From positions 25,230 to 89,229 of the forward strand of contig JAFUYO010000011.1 of assembly GCA_017470505.1 (NCBI GenBank): a DNA stretch of 64,000 nucleotides, in the 5' to 3' direction. Positions 9,136 through 18,125 of this stretch are shown here, piece after piece (the first letter of the stretch is position 1; every line of letters starts with the position of its first letter). The notes below the pieces were generated by a model. That model saw only the letters and a program-made list of their open reading frames with translations, made no database searches and was not told where the DNA came from. A program made the position numbers and the translations under genes. The stretch is from Butyrivibrio sp. GTDB taxonomy: Bacteria; Bacillota; Clostridia; Lachnospirales; Lachnospiraceae.

Positions 9136-9759
9136 TTATTTCACAATCTTCGCTTTGATGCACCTGCTCGTGATGTACTGCCAGACAAAGTCGAAGTCCT
9201 CTTTCCCCGCATAGACCTGATTGCGCTCAATGGTTTCATTTACCATGATCGCATCGAAATGCCTTTTATTTACAACCTTCTTCACATTGTCAAAGCCTGA
9301 ATGTGAGCTCTCCTTGCAGGAAGCTAAAAGACCTGCTCCTGCTGCCGACATATTTCCCGTGACAATTCCTGCCGCTGCGGTAAGCCAGCCCATTGCCTCA
9401 GCTTTTTTGAACTGCCCCGGCATCTGTCTGTGGGTTATCCCCTCATCGTCCATCTCAAACAGTACCATGTACTTAAAGCCGTATAAACATGCAAGGATGA
9501 AGTATCCTAAGAGTGAGAGGCCAATAAATATCCCGGGGATTATCAAAAACTGCGGAGTAAAAAGATAGCCGTCTCCGTCAAACACCGCGAGCAGGAATTG
9601 AAAGGCTGTGATCACAAGAAAAACAATCCCGAATATTTTCAGCACCGTAAAGAGGATTACCGGGTTTTTGAGCATGTTAAGCTCGTACGCCCACCTGTAC
9701 TTATTATCAGGACACAGATAGATGTTTGGGGTTACCTTTTCGCCTTTAATATTGTTCAT
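9136..9759 (-). CDS. Small membrane protein of unknown function
   Basis: A 207-residue protein with two hydrophobic segments at about 31-58 (NPVILFTVLKIFGIVFLVITAF) and 69-95 (FLIIPGIFIGLSLLGYFILACLYGF). A soluble C-terminal part follows, with a Gly/Ala stretch (LTAAAGIVTGNMSAAGAGLLAS). No catalytic motif is visible. ATG 9759 is preceded by GGAGGAG at the right distance. It is divergent from the two-HTH regulator that starts at 9838; the 78 bases between must hold both promoters, so the two could be functionally linked, but that is inference. Confidence 0.8.
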   Translation of the reverse strand: MNNIKGEKVTPNIYLCPDNKYRWAYELNMLKNPVILFTVLKIFGIVFLVITAFQFLLAVFDGDGYLFTPQFLIIPGIFIGLSLLGYFILACLYGFKYMVLFEMDDEGITHRQMPGQFKKAEAMGWLTAAAGIVTGNMSAAGAGLLASCKESSHSGFDNVKKVVNKRHFDAIMVNETIERNQVYAGKEDFDFVWQYITSRCIKAKIVK

Positions 9760-9837
9760 ATTTCTCCTCCATTCTCCGATTTAGTGATATACTTAAAGCA
9801 CTTGTGTTTGAATATAAATGCAAAAAGGGGAATTCGT

Positions 9838-11571
9838 ATGTTTACAGAGAGATTTAATCAGATACTTGACAAGATCGGGGCAAGTCCTGCCACACTCTCT
9901 TCCTATGCGGGTTTTGACCGCACCAACATCAGCAGGATAAAGAGCGGAACCAGGATTCCGAAGATATCGAGCCCGACTGCAAATAAACTCTCACGCGCTA
10001 TATACCTCTTTTCAAAAGAACACAGAACATACAAAAAGCTCTGCAAAGCTGTCGGCATACCTGCCCGCTTATCTGAAGCAGATGCAGAGATAATGATACT
10101 GAAGTGGCTCTACGAGGGAGATGAAATCGTATCTCCTTCCGAAGCGGGGTCCCTTAAGGCTTCCAGGAAGCAGAAAAGGGAGGCTTTTGGCGACCGCTTC
10201 AGCGTCCTGATGGAGCTTGCCGACATCTCAAACAAGCGCCTCAGCCAGCTCGTGCACGCTGACCCCTCACTCATAAGCCGCTACAAAAAGGGCATCCGAA
10301 CTCCCATATCAAACCCGGAACTCTCCTTACAGATAAGCGAGATACTCTTTGAGCGCATCACTTCATCGGGTAAGCTCCATGAGCTCTCAGAACTGATGAA
10401 ATGTCCTGAGGGTGAGATAGACGAGGAAGCCCTCGGCGCATGGCTGTATGACACAGACGGTCGCGAAACCGATGAAGCCATAGCTGCAGCTGAGACATTT
10501 CTCGATATTTTTGACTCCTTCCGCCCGGGAAACACATCTATGCTTCCTGCGCCCGAAGATATTCTTTCCGATATTCCTTCTTCCGATGACTATGTCTATA
10601 TCGGAACCAAGGGGCTTCGAAGTGCCGTACTTCGCTTTTTGGCGGCGGCAGTCTCCGAGCACGCAAGGGAGCTGTATCTGTACTCCGACGAGAACCAGGA
10701 CTGGATGACCGGGGATCCTTCTTTCCTGCTCAAGTGGGCATCACTCATGTCCGCCCTTGTCAAAAACGGAACAAAGATAATCATAATCCACAACCTTGAC
10801 AGGAGCCTCTCAGAGATGAACGATGCGATAAAGAGCTGGCTTCCTCTCTACATGTCGGGGATGATAGAGTCATATTTTTGCAGGAAGCTAAGGAACAACA
10901 GGTTTTCGCACACTATTTTCTTAAATCCCGAGTCGGGCTGCATCAAAGCCTTCCACGCCATGGGCTCTTTGGAAAAGAAGATCTACCACTACTACACCGA
11001 GAAAAGGCTCCTCGAGATCTGCATGGATGAGTACAGATTTCTTTTGAAAAACTCATCTCCCCTTATAAGGGCTGTAAGTCCCCACCTTCTGCCGGAGGTG
11101 TCAAACGTTACGATAGTGCAGGACAGCCTTTCCCTCAGCACCATGTCCAGGGAGCTTGTTGAGAGCTTTAACAGTCCTGCCCTCGCAAAACAGTGGGAGA
11201 AGTACAGCGCGTCATTTTTAGGAAAGCTCGAGAGTAACTATATTCACGAGTGCATTCCTATCGCAGATTCCGAAGCGCTCTCAAATGGCAGAGTCCCCAT
11301 ATGGCAGCCCCAGGGCGTAGAAAAACTGTTCTACACCCCGGAGCAGTATGAGATGCACCTTCGCGATATAAAGGCTCTCTCTGAAAGGTATGAAAACTAC
11401 AGATTCTACCCTCTCCCCGAGTCGCCCTTCCCGAATATCGAGCTGATTGTCTCTGATACTCTCACCAAGATAACTCCCGCATCGCGTCCGGGGTTCTCCT
11501 TTGCGTTCACACACGCTCCCATGTGCAGGGCGTTCATGGACTACGTAAATACGCTTATAAATGGCATTTAA
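9838..11571 (+). CDS. Regulator-like protein with two N-terminal XRE-type helix-turn-helix regions
   Basis: From ATG 9838 (site AAGGGG) the protein has 577 residues. Two similar HTH regions stand in tandem: residues about 1-75 (RFNQILDKIGASPATLSSYAGF, then TNISRIKSGTRIP) and about 115-180 (RFSVLMELADISNKRLSQLV, then SLISRYKKGIRTP). The recognition helices share the (I/L)SRxKxGxRxP pattern, which points to an internal duplication. The remaining 380 residues have no family I can name. They contain YIGTKGLRSAVLRFL and TKIIIIHNLDRSLSEM, typical of a folded ligand or effector domain. It is not obviously a phage repressor. The stop overlaps the convergent 1206-residue gene by four bases (TTAA, 11568-11571). 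Confidence 0.75.
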   Translation: MFTERFNQILDKIGASPATLSSYAGFDRTNISRIKSGTRIPKISSPTANKLSRAIYLFSKEHRTYKKLCKAVGIPARLSEADAEIMILKWLYEGDEIVSPSEAGSLKASRKQKREAFGDRFSVLMELADISNKRLSQLVHADPSLISRYKKGIRTPISNPELSLQISEILFERITSSGKLHELSELMKCPEGEIDEEALGAWLYDTDGRETDEAIAAAETFLDIFDSFRPGNTSMLPAPEDILSDIPSSDDYVYIGTKGLRSAVLRFLAAAVSEHARELYLYSDENQDWMTGDPSFLLKWASLMSALVKNGTKIIIIHNLDRSLSEMNDAIKSWLPLYMSGMIESYFCRKLRNNRFSHTIFLNPESGCIKAFHAMGSLEKKIYHYYTEKRLLEICMDEYRFLLKNSSPLIRAVSPHLLPEVSNVTIVQDSLSLSTMSRELVESFNSPALAKQWEKYSASFLGKLESNYIHECIPIADSEALSNGRVPIWQPQGVEKLFYTPEQYEMHLRDIKALSERYENYRFYPLPESPFPNIELIVSDTLTKITPASRPGFSFAFTHAPMCRAFMDYVNTLINGI

Positions 11572-14500
11572 TCGTTTGCCGTGGGCAGCTTACTGAGCCT
11601 TCCTATCTCCTTGCCCACATCATCCGAGAGCTCTTTTTTGCTGTTTGAGCTGAACGGGTACCAGCCTATCAGATAGTCGTAAATCAAAAGAAAAGCCTTC
11701 GGGCATAGTCCACCCGTCGCCACTGTTCCAAGGAGCTTTAAGACATCTACGGCGATTGTGAATGAAACTTTAGCTCCACCCACTGTAATATCAAAGAAAA
11801 GACTGTAATTCATAAAATCACGAGTTTGTGGGTCCATCTTATCCGGATCGACAAAATAGGCAATTCCGGTGCCGAAAAAATCCTCGATATAGGTCTCTAT
11901 TATGCCCATGTAGGTGACTACCTCAGCAGAATCAATCTGTATGGTCTTAAATTCAGGGCCTTTGCTGCCGGGAGCCGGGAGCAGTGTATTAACTTTGTCA
12001 ATGCTCTCGATATCCAGACTCTTACCATCTGTTGCGAAGTTAAGGTATTTTTCACCTTCCTTGAATCCGCCAATGTCACCCAGTTTTTCAGAATTCAGAA
12101 GTTCCATATCACCGTTGATTCGTCTTGCAAACTTCATTTTGCCGCTGTAATCACGTCCGTTTATTTCTTTGCCCTTAATTCTTGCCATTTCAGGCGTCAG
12201 GTTCTTCTTGAGGTATCCGGTTATCTGGGAAACCCATTTCTGTTTAAGGAACTTCTGCACAGCCTGTGAGTTCATGCCCCTCTGAAGTGCTACACCAAGG
12301 AACTGTCTTCCGGCCAGGCCGGTCATATCTATACATTCCTTGCGCAGGGCCTCGTAGAAATCTCTCGGGTCCATATCGGTATATCTTTTATAGAAATCAA
12401 CAATTATCCACAACACAAAGAAAGTGGCAAACGTTTTAACCTTATCCGGATTGGCCCCCATATTGATTCCAACTCCGCTATCCTCTGAGATACTTATGAA
12501 GTTTTCAAAAGCTGAAAGGGATGCGTCCACAATCCTTGACTCGAGGTCAAGATCCTCTTCTTCTTCCGTAATGAAATCCCATAAAACGTCATCAAGAATG
12601 TCCAGACACATTCCGAATACCGGCGATATCCACCCCTCATTTTCCCCGAAGTAATATTTGAACACAATCTTCAGCGCCACATCAGCCATAAACCTTGGCG
12701 GTTTTCTGAATATAGCATCCGCTATATCATAGTGATCATAGAGCCACTGCTGGTAATGATACTCACGTGTCCAATAATCCTGCGCCGCTTCTATCGTGCT
12801 CTTACGCATGGCCCTGAGCCAGGACTTGTCGTAAATTTCAGGGTCATTAAAGTTATTATTGATCTCTACAATTCTCTTATGTGCATACTCCTCGGGGAAG
12901 TACCTGATGACTGTAAGCTTAAGCTCTAATAACTCAGTCTTCCAGTCCTGAAGCGGATCGGCAGGCTCTCCTAAGAGTCTGATGGGAATCTCAGCATTCT
13001 CAAAAAATCCGTCACATTCTGCGCGAACAGGGAGCTTTACAAAATATTTTTCCTTAAGCTCCGGCAGCGAATTCTGAGGTTCTACAGAAAATCCTCCTGT
13101 GGTACCTATTTCATATTTATATTTTGCAAGAATATTTGCGGTCGCTTCATCTGTAGGCTGCATAGGTCCAAAGTCAAAGCACTCTTTTCCCATTTCGAGA
13201 TGGCTGCATCCCTGAATATCAACATAGGCAAAGCATAGATCAAACCCTGTAGGCCTTATCACAGGATCAAGAGTGACTTTGTTCTCATCCCTTGTGGCAT
13301 AAGATAAAACTTCAAGATAGCCCTCTTTAAGCTTTTCCCTTACTCCCACTTTGTCCTCGATAAGAGGGTTCATTCCTCCCTTGATGAGGACCGACAGTCC
13401 CTTTGGAGCAATCTTTATATAAAACTCTCCTCTTACGGTGACTCCTCCTGCAAAGAGTGCTTCAAGAGTTACCTTCTCAAAGCGCATCTCTGCAAAGATG
13501 TCGTTTTCTTTCTCAATCTCCTTCGTGCGGTTATCAATTTCAGCCATGTAGCCGATTGAATACGCTTCCACACGTCTTTCTTTTATTGTTATCTCTTCTG
13601 AAGTGATAAATCTGATCTCTTCAGGTTCAGCCGAGGCATCAAGGAACATGAACGGAACCTTGCTCTCACCCCCTGCTCCTGCAATGAGAATTACTTCCGG
13701 ATTCTGATTGGTCTTAAGCCATGCGCCGTCATCCCTTACCTTCGGGAAGATGAGCTCGGGCTCGCCGACAAGGCGGAAGGTTATATGGTTGTTAAAGGTT
13801 CCGCCTGATGCCACAAGCGTAAATATGATCGTACCCTTGTCAGCTTCGTTTTTGGCATCTGCTCTGACGAAGGCTTCAAGCCAGTCGCCGTTCATGGAGG
13901 CGCTATCGATGACAAGATCTTCGCCCGTTACAGTGATCCTCTCCGTCAGAAGCGGGCGTGCATGTCGGTTTCCGTTTTCGTCTGTCTCATCGATCCTTGC
14001 GCGGACTATCACAGCCTTTCCGCCCTTTTGTATGGCATCTCCAAAGTCCTTTGAGACAAACATCTTATAAGACGTATTCTTCTTTTTCTCGTCCTTATCT
14101 TTATCCTTGTCTTTCTTTGATCTGCCTGATTTTTTCTTTTTCAGGCCGGCAAGACTTCCTCCGGCGATCAGGGCTCCCGCGCCTCCTACGGCTGCGGCCT
14201 CCGGAAGGGATGTGTCCTCATCTTCGGTTCTGAAGATATCATCATCTATATATGTCCCCTGGTCCTCGCCTGTCGTATCCGATGCATCGCTGTACTCGTC
14301 CTGAGTGACCTGGTCAAAAGGGACCTCATTATCTTCGGTTCCTGCCACAACATCCCCGCCACTTTCAGCTTCATTTGGCTTGTAGATATATTTTGTGGAA
14401 AAAATAGATCCCTGATCAAGATCATATGTCAGATCATAGGCAGTAATAATAAGCCTCTCATTGGAAATATCCCACGTGGCCTCAGAGAGATCTTCGATTC

Positions 14501-15188
14501 CAAGTCTTCCCGTAGTAGTGTCCGGAAATATGGTCTTATCTATGGTTATGTTATGAGGAGCGTATGTTACTCCGTCTTTTACGGTGTAGTATTCTTCTCC
14601 CGGAGCATATGATTCATATTTCCAGAATCTGTTTACATCTGCTGTCTCGAGCTCGCTCCTTTCGATTGCACTCTCCTGTCTCATCGTAAAACCTACTTTG
14701 CTTGAGTCCATCTCCCAATCGCTGCAGTGAAAGCTTACGGTTATACCGACTTCAGCCTCTTTTCCCATCTCGATCCGCGGTGGCGGTGATGACCAGGAGA
14801 CATGATTGGTAAAGCTGTCATACTCGTTCCCGTCAGAGTCATAGAGCTTCAGATTATAGTCAAATCCGCCATCTCCGCCGCCTGCCCGCATATAGGCATC
14901 CGCGCCGTAGGATGAGTATAATTCCCCCTCAACGGTGCCGGGTCCGCTTGTCTCAACACGATCAAGTATCCAGTACCTGTCCTTTTCATACCCGTCCTCT
15001 CCAATCTCATCATCAATCGTAGTGACATTGGTTTCCTTCAGCTGCCAGTAGCCGGTCTTTTCGCTCTCGGCGAAAACCGTATTCGGTTTAAGTAAAGCAA
15101 GAGGTAAACTCAGCAGTATAACAAGAACAAAAGAAAGTGCTGCTATCCTCTTATAATTCTTCTTACAATTCTTTTTTATGATCTTCAT
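11568..15188 (-). CDS. Large secreted/membrane protein with internal membrane segment
   Basis: A 1206-residue protein of unknown function. It begins with a clear signal peptide (KKNYKRIAALSFVLVILLSLPLAL, cut near AVFAES-like residues 38-42). Residues 42-335 are acidic, beta-rich and presumably outside. At about 336-358 comes AAAVGGAGALIAGGSLAGL, then a lysine stretch (KKKKSGRSKKDKDKDK). This looks like a membrane helix plus stop-transfer signal and would leave about 820 residues in the cytoplasm. That part starts with Ig-like beta segments (FVSKDFGDAIQKGGKAVIVRA) and ends with an alpha-helical region with more hydrophobic stretches (FATFFVLWIIVDFY). Start ATG 15188 has AAGGGG. It is the last gene of the zinc-ribbon cluster, 71 bases after its neighbour. 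Confidence 0.72.
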   Translation of the reverse strand: MKIIKKNCKKNYKRIAALSFVLVILLSLPLALLKPNTVFAESEKTGYWQLKETNVTTIDDEIGEDGYEKDRYWILDRVETSGPGTVEGELYSSYGADAYMRAGGGDGGFDYNLKLYDSDGNEYDSFTNHVSWSSPPPRIEMGKEAEVGITVSFHCSDWEMDSSKVGFTMRQESAIERSELETADVNRFWKYESYAPGEEYYTVKDGVTYAPHNITIDKTIFPDTTTGRLGIEDLSEATWDISNERLIITAYDLTYDLDQGSIFSTKYIYKPNEAESGGDVVAGTEDNEVPFDQVTQDEYSDASDTTGEDQGTYIDDDIFRTEDEDTSLPEAAAVGGAGALIAGGSLAGLKKKKSGRSKKDKDKDKDEKKKNTSYKMFVSKDFGDAIQKGGKAVIVRARIDETDENGNRHARPLLTERITVTGEDLVIDSASMNGDWLEAFVRADAKNEADKGTIIFTLVASGGTFNNHITFRLVGEPELIFPKVRDDGAWLKTNQNPEVILIAGAGGESKVPFMFLDASAEPEEIRFITSEEITIKERRVEAYSIGYMAEIDNRTKEIEKENDIFAEMRFEKVTLEALFAGGVTVRGEFYIKIAPKGLSVLIKGGMNPLIEDKVGVREKLKEGYLEVLSYATRDENKVTLDPVIRPTGFDLCFAYVDIQGCSHLEMGKECFDFGPMQPTDEATANILAKYKYEIGTTGGFSVEPQNSLPELKEKYFVKLPVRAECDGFFENAEIPIRLLGEPADPLQDWKTELLELKLTVIRYFPEEYAHKRIVEINNNFNDPEIYDKSWLRAMRKSTIEAAQDYWTREYHYQQWLYDHYDIADAIFRKPPRFMADVALKIVFKYYFGENEGWISPVFGMCLDILDDVLWDFITEEEEDLDLESRIVDASLSAFENFISISEDSGVGINMGANPDKVKTFATFFVLWIIVDFYKRYTDMDPRDFYEALRKECIDMTGLAGRQFLGVALQRGMNSQAVQKFLKQKWVSQITGYLKKNLTPEMARIKGKEINGRDYSGKMKFARRINGDMELLNSEKLGDIGGFKEGEKYLNFATDGKSLDIESIDKVNTLLPAPGSKGPEFKTIQIDSAEVVTYMGIIETYIEDFFGTGIAYFVDPDKMDPQTRDFMNYSLFFDITVGGAKVSFTIAVDVLKLLGTVATGGLCPKAFLLIYDYLIGWYPFSSNSKKELSDDVGKEIGRLSKLPTAND

Positions 15189-15259
15189 ATATCAGGTCCC
15201 CTTTTTTAATCTGTTCCGGAACTCTTTATCTGCGCTACCAGGATGGTATGATGGTCATG

Positions 15260-16225
15260 TCACAGCAGGGATGTGAGTGCCGTGATAAATGCAAAGCCTG
15301 TGATCATACCGATGATAAGGCTCTTTATCCTGCCAAAGGCGGCAGTCCTGACTCCGTCAACCTTCTGTGCAGTGAAAGACTCAGCAAACGAGTACAAAAA
15401 GCCTTCCTTGGAGCCAAGTGCCTGGAGCGATAAAACAATTCCCGATATTCCGGCCATTGTGGTCTGTGCAGAGGCACTGCCAACTCCCGTGAAGGCGAAG
15501 TCAGTTACAACGCCGATCAGATATCCAAGAAGTATGGGGACAATCTCCACCTTGCCGCTGCCCTTTTTAGTAAGCGCCGAAACGCCTGAAAAGAGCTTTG
15601 GAATCCCGCCATTAAAAACCGACAAGAGCATCGCACCAACGGCACCTTTTCCGCAGATTCCTCCGAGAGTTCCAAGAAGACCATCTCTTCCAAAACCTCC
15701 CTCTGCAAAGGTGAGCCACGACAGACCCTTCATGACAGGAGAGTCGGAGCCACGGTTCATCCCCAGAACTATCCATACGAGAGCAAGTAACGCAGTTGTG
15801 ATGAGCGCTTTAGGGTTTCCAAAGAGGCAGAAAGCGCCGCCTATTATTGACTTTATGCCTTCCCAGATTGTTCCGAGCGGCGTCATGATCGCTGTTTTCT
15901 GCAAGGCTCCTGCAGCAGCTCCTGCCATTTTGCCTGCGACCTCCATTGTAAAAGACAAGGCTTCAAACTCACCCGGCGTTCCATTAGCGCTTATTTCACC
16001 CGCCCTTTCGGACTGAGCTTTTGTCGGGATCACTTCTTCTGTTTTTTCTGCAGGCACTGCGTTATTTGTAGCTGCCGCCCTTTTTTGGTCTTTATTTTTA
16101 CTCTCGACTTTTACAGGGGTCCCTTCGCCATCCTCGTACAGTTTATGACCGCAACTGCGGCAGAATTTCGCTCCGGGGCTCACCTTGTTCCCGCATTTTA
16201 TACAAAATTTAATCGCTTCAGCCAT
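15260..16225 (-). CDS. Zinc-ribbon multispanning membrane protein
   Basis: A 321-residue protein. The first 30 residues are a zinc-ribbon (FCIKCGNKVSPGAKFCRSCG, two CxxC pairs). A charged linker follows to about 110, then a hydrophobic, glycine-rich C-terminal half with four to six membrane segments (ITTALLALVWIVLGM, GAVGAMLLSVFNGG, IVPILLGYLIGVVTDFAF, SLIIGMITGFAFITALTSLL). No transport motif is recognised. The zinc-ribbon should face the cytoplasm. ATG 16225 has GAGGAG upstream. About 30-70 bases upstream lies a block (16256-16294) that is repeated upstream of the zinc-ribbon gene at 17379-17942, suggesting shared control or a dispersed repeat. Confidence 0.75.
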   Translation of the reverse strand: MAEAIKFCIKCGNKVSPGAKFCRSCGHKLYEDGEGTPVKVESKNKDQKRAAATNNAVPAEKTEEVIPTKAQSERAGEISANGTPGEFEALSFTMEVAGKMAGAAAGALQKTAIMTPLGTIWEGIKSIIGGAFCLFGNPKALITTALLALVWIVLGMNRGSDSPVMKGLSWLTFAEGGFGRDGLLGTLGGICGKGAVGAMLLSVFNGGIPKLFSGVSALTKKGSGKVEIVPILLGYLIGVVTDFAFTGVGSASAQTTMAGISGIVLSLQALGSKEGFLYSFAESFTAQKVDGVRTAAFGRIKSLIIGMITGFAFITALTSLL

Positions 16226-16255
16226 TTATTATTTCTCCTCTATTTGTACTATATC

Positions 16256-16294
16256 AGCGCTTGCGGTGATTTTTTAGGACGGTCTGCAGTTTTC
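16256..16294 (-). promoter_or_regulatory. Upstream block shared by two zinc-ribbon genes, copy 1
   Basis: On the minus strand it reads GAAAACTGCAGACCGTCC, TAAAAAATC and ACCGCAAGCG. The block at 17976-18018 has the same words with few changes. Both lie 30-80 bases before a zinc-ribbon gene start. It could be a leader element or a dispersed repeat. Confidence 0.45.
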
Positions 16295-16364
16295 ATATCT
16301 TTGTTTACACTACTTTCTACCTCACAAGGCAGATCCCTGTTCCCTTAGCAAGAATCATTTTCTT

Positions 16365-16406
16365 ACGAAATCCGCAGCATATGCGGATTTCTGAAATGCA
16401 GTTCAA
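16365..16406. repeat. REP-like palindrome, copy 2
   Basis: GAAATCCGCA (16367-16376) pairs with TGCGGATTTC (16382-16391), followed by a tail ending GTTCAAG. This matches 6379-6420 over about 40 bases. It lies about 30 bases past the stop of the 16438-17367 gene. Confidence 0.7.
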
Positions 16407-16437
16407 GTACCGGGCATAAAAAAACGGTAACGATATT

Positions 16438-17367
16438 TCACTGCATAACATACTCTGTGGTCTCTCCGACTCCTGACAAGGTCAGGGTCTTTTGGTCCCT
16501 GGACACAACCATGAGAAATCCTGAGTTAAAATCATCCTTGCCTTCGAGAAGGTACGTACTGCACCCGAGGGGCATCACGTTAAACTCCTCTGCATAGCCA
16601 AAACTGTATGTGCGCTTTGCCTTCGCGTAGGTCGAACCGTCGGAGTAATCTAAAATCTCAATCTCCAGTTTCGGATCCGTACCGTAGGCAGCGCCGCTTA
16701 AAGGCTTTGCATCGTCCGTGCGGCGTTCCTTTGTATTATCCCATGCGCCGTCATCTCCTACCCAGAAGCCGTCTGCGGTATAATTGTTCTTCATAAGGCA
16801 CCCCGTAAAATCCACATAGAGATATTTGCCTTTATTCTCTACCCATGCGTTCTGCACAGAGGTCCCGTTCGACTGGGTGTAAACAATCTCTCCGGACTGC
16901 AGGACATCCCATTTACCTCCGCTAATGGCGTAGGTCTCGGGTGTGTAAGCATCCCCTGTATTTTGGGGCACGCTCCCGGATGAAGCGCTTTCAGCAGTGT
17001 TTTCACCTGATGACTCTTTCACCTCATCACCGCCGGGTATCTCTCCTGCGTTTCCACTGTCAGCTGCGGTCTGCATAGTCTCGTCCGCACTTGCCTTGTC
17101 TGCCTTTCCTTTTCCCGACCTCACAAGAATAAAGCCGCTGGTCAGAACTACTATCGCAAGCACAAGCACTCCGATTACGACAGGATTTGTTTCGAGATTT
17201 TTGCTACTACCTCCCGAAGCGTTCTTCCCATTCGCAGAGGATGCAATATCATCTTCTCCGAAGTCAGTGTGTACTTTGCCGCCTGCACCTTCCTCTATCC
17301 TGCTGCCGCAGAACTCACAGAACGTGCTGTCATCAGGTATTTCTTTTCCGCAATTTGGACAATACAT
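16438..17367 (-). CDS. Zinc-ribbon protein with single membrane anchor and extracytoplasmic domain
   Basis: From ATG 17367 the protein has 309 residues. GAGGGAG lies six bases upstream; a GTG at 17382 is possible but has no site. It starts with a zinc-ribbon (MYCPNCGKEIPDDSTFCEFC), then a linker, one membrane helix at about 65-87 (NPVVIGVLVLAIVVLTSGFIL), and a Ser/Gly/Glu-rich spacer. The C-terminal domain of about 160 residues is probably outside (AISGGKWDVLQSGEIVYTQS to GVGETTEYVMQ). The architecture suggests signal coupling between a cytoplasmic zinc-ribbon and an envelope domain, but no function is known. It starts 11 bases after the stop of the upstream zinc-ribbon gene and is surely co-transcribed with it. 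Confidence 0.75.
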   Translation of the reverse strand: MYCPNCGKEIPDDSTFCEFCGSRIEEGAGGKVHTDFGEDDIASSANGKNASGGSSKNLETNPVVIGVLVLAIVVLTSGFILVRSGKGKADKASADETMQTAADSGNAGEIPGGDEVKESSGENTAESASSGSVPQNTGDAYTPETYAISGGKWDVLQSGEIVYTQSNGTSVQNAWVENKGKYLYVDFTGCLMKNNYTADGFWVGDDGAWDNTKERRTDDAKPLSGAAYGTDPKLEIEILDYSDGSTYAKAKRTYSFGYAEEFNVMPLGCSTYLLEGKDDFNSGFLMVVSRDQKTLTLSGVGETTEYVMQ

Positions 17368-17378
17368 ACTTCTCTCCC

Positions 17379-17942
17379 TCACTCTTTCTCAAACATATAG
17401 GTGACGTTCTTACCATCTATGTCAAAAAGAAGCGGTATCCTCTCAGGGGTGACCATTCCTGTTCCTACAGTTGCAGTGTTTCCATCATCTGAAGCGACTC
17501 CCACCCTGATTACTGAAGATACGTCTCCGACGCTGATACGCATCTCATGCGCCACGTCATACCTGACATCCATACTTCCCACAGGCGGAAGATCTCCGCT
17601 CAAAAAAACATATTCCCCCTCCTGCTCCCCCGAAGGAAGGTCTGTAAGGTCTGCGAGTGCTTCATCAAAATCGATAGTTATGCTCGTGCCATCACCGTTA
17701 AAAGTCATACTTCCGTGTTCTGATACAAACCTGCCCTCGTGATCGTGGGGTGCAGGAGTATCCAGCTCATACGGCATGTTCGGAGAGCCGGCCCCGACGC
17801 ACCCTGTAAGCAGTACTGCCGCGAAGACGGCGCACACAAGCCCCGTCAGACTAGCTTCTGACTTCGTTGCTGTCCCGCAGTTATGGCAGAACAACGCGCC
17901 CGGTTTAAGTTCTGCTCCGCAGTTTGAACAAAATTTTCCCAT
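17379..17942 (-). CDS. Zinc-ribbon protein with internal lipobox-like membrane segment
   Basis: A 187-residue protein. Residues 1-24 are a zinc-ribbon (FCSNCGAELKPGALFCHNCG). Residues 31-52 are hydrophobic and end in LLTGC (SLTGLVCAVFAAVLLTGC), which resembles a lipoprotein cleavage box placed after a cytoplasmic zinc-ribbon. The rest is an acidic beta-rich domain (GRFVSEHGSMTFNGDGTSITIDF). If cleaved at the lipobox the ribbon would be released from the lipid-anchored part; if not, it is simply a type II membrane protein. It is the first gene of the four-gene minus-strand run 17942 to 11568. ATG 17942 has AAGGAAGGAG upstream. Confidence 0.72.
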   Translation of the reverse strand: MGKFCSNCGAELKPGALFCHNCGTATKSEASLTGLVCAVFAAVLLTGCVGAGSPNMPYELDTPAPHDHEGRFVSEHGSMTFNGDGTSITIDFDEALADLTDLPSGEQEGEYVFLSGDLPPVGSMDVRYDVAHEMRISVGDVSSVIRVGVASDDGNTATVGTGMVTPERIPLLFDIDGKNVTYMFEKE

Positions 17943-17975
17943 TTATGCTCCTTCCTTACGTTGGTCATAGTGAGT

Positions 17976-18018
17976 ACCGCTTTCGGTGGATTCCTTAGGA
18001 TGGACTACAGTTTTCGCA
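17976..18018 (-). promoter_or_regulatory. Upstream block shared by two zinc-ribbon genes, copy 2
   Basis: On the minus strand it reads GAAAACTGTAGTCCATCC, TAAGGAATCC and ACCGAAAGCGGT. The last word can form a small hairpin. It is related to 16256-16294. Confidence 0.45.
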
Positions 18019-18125
18019 GGAACCCTGACACCATCACGATTTTCTTCACGGTCTTATCATGGCTATGATCGCCTTCGTAAGTTCATTTATTATATTTTAA
18101 GTCAGATAACTGCACACATGACTTT

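Noticed and set aside
14107-15016. Other plus-strand frames inside the large minus-strand genes
   Set aside because: They are complement frames of Ser/Lys-rich coding sequence without starts or ribosome sites.
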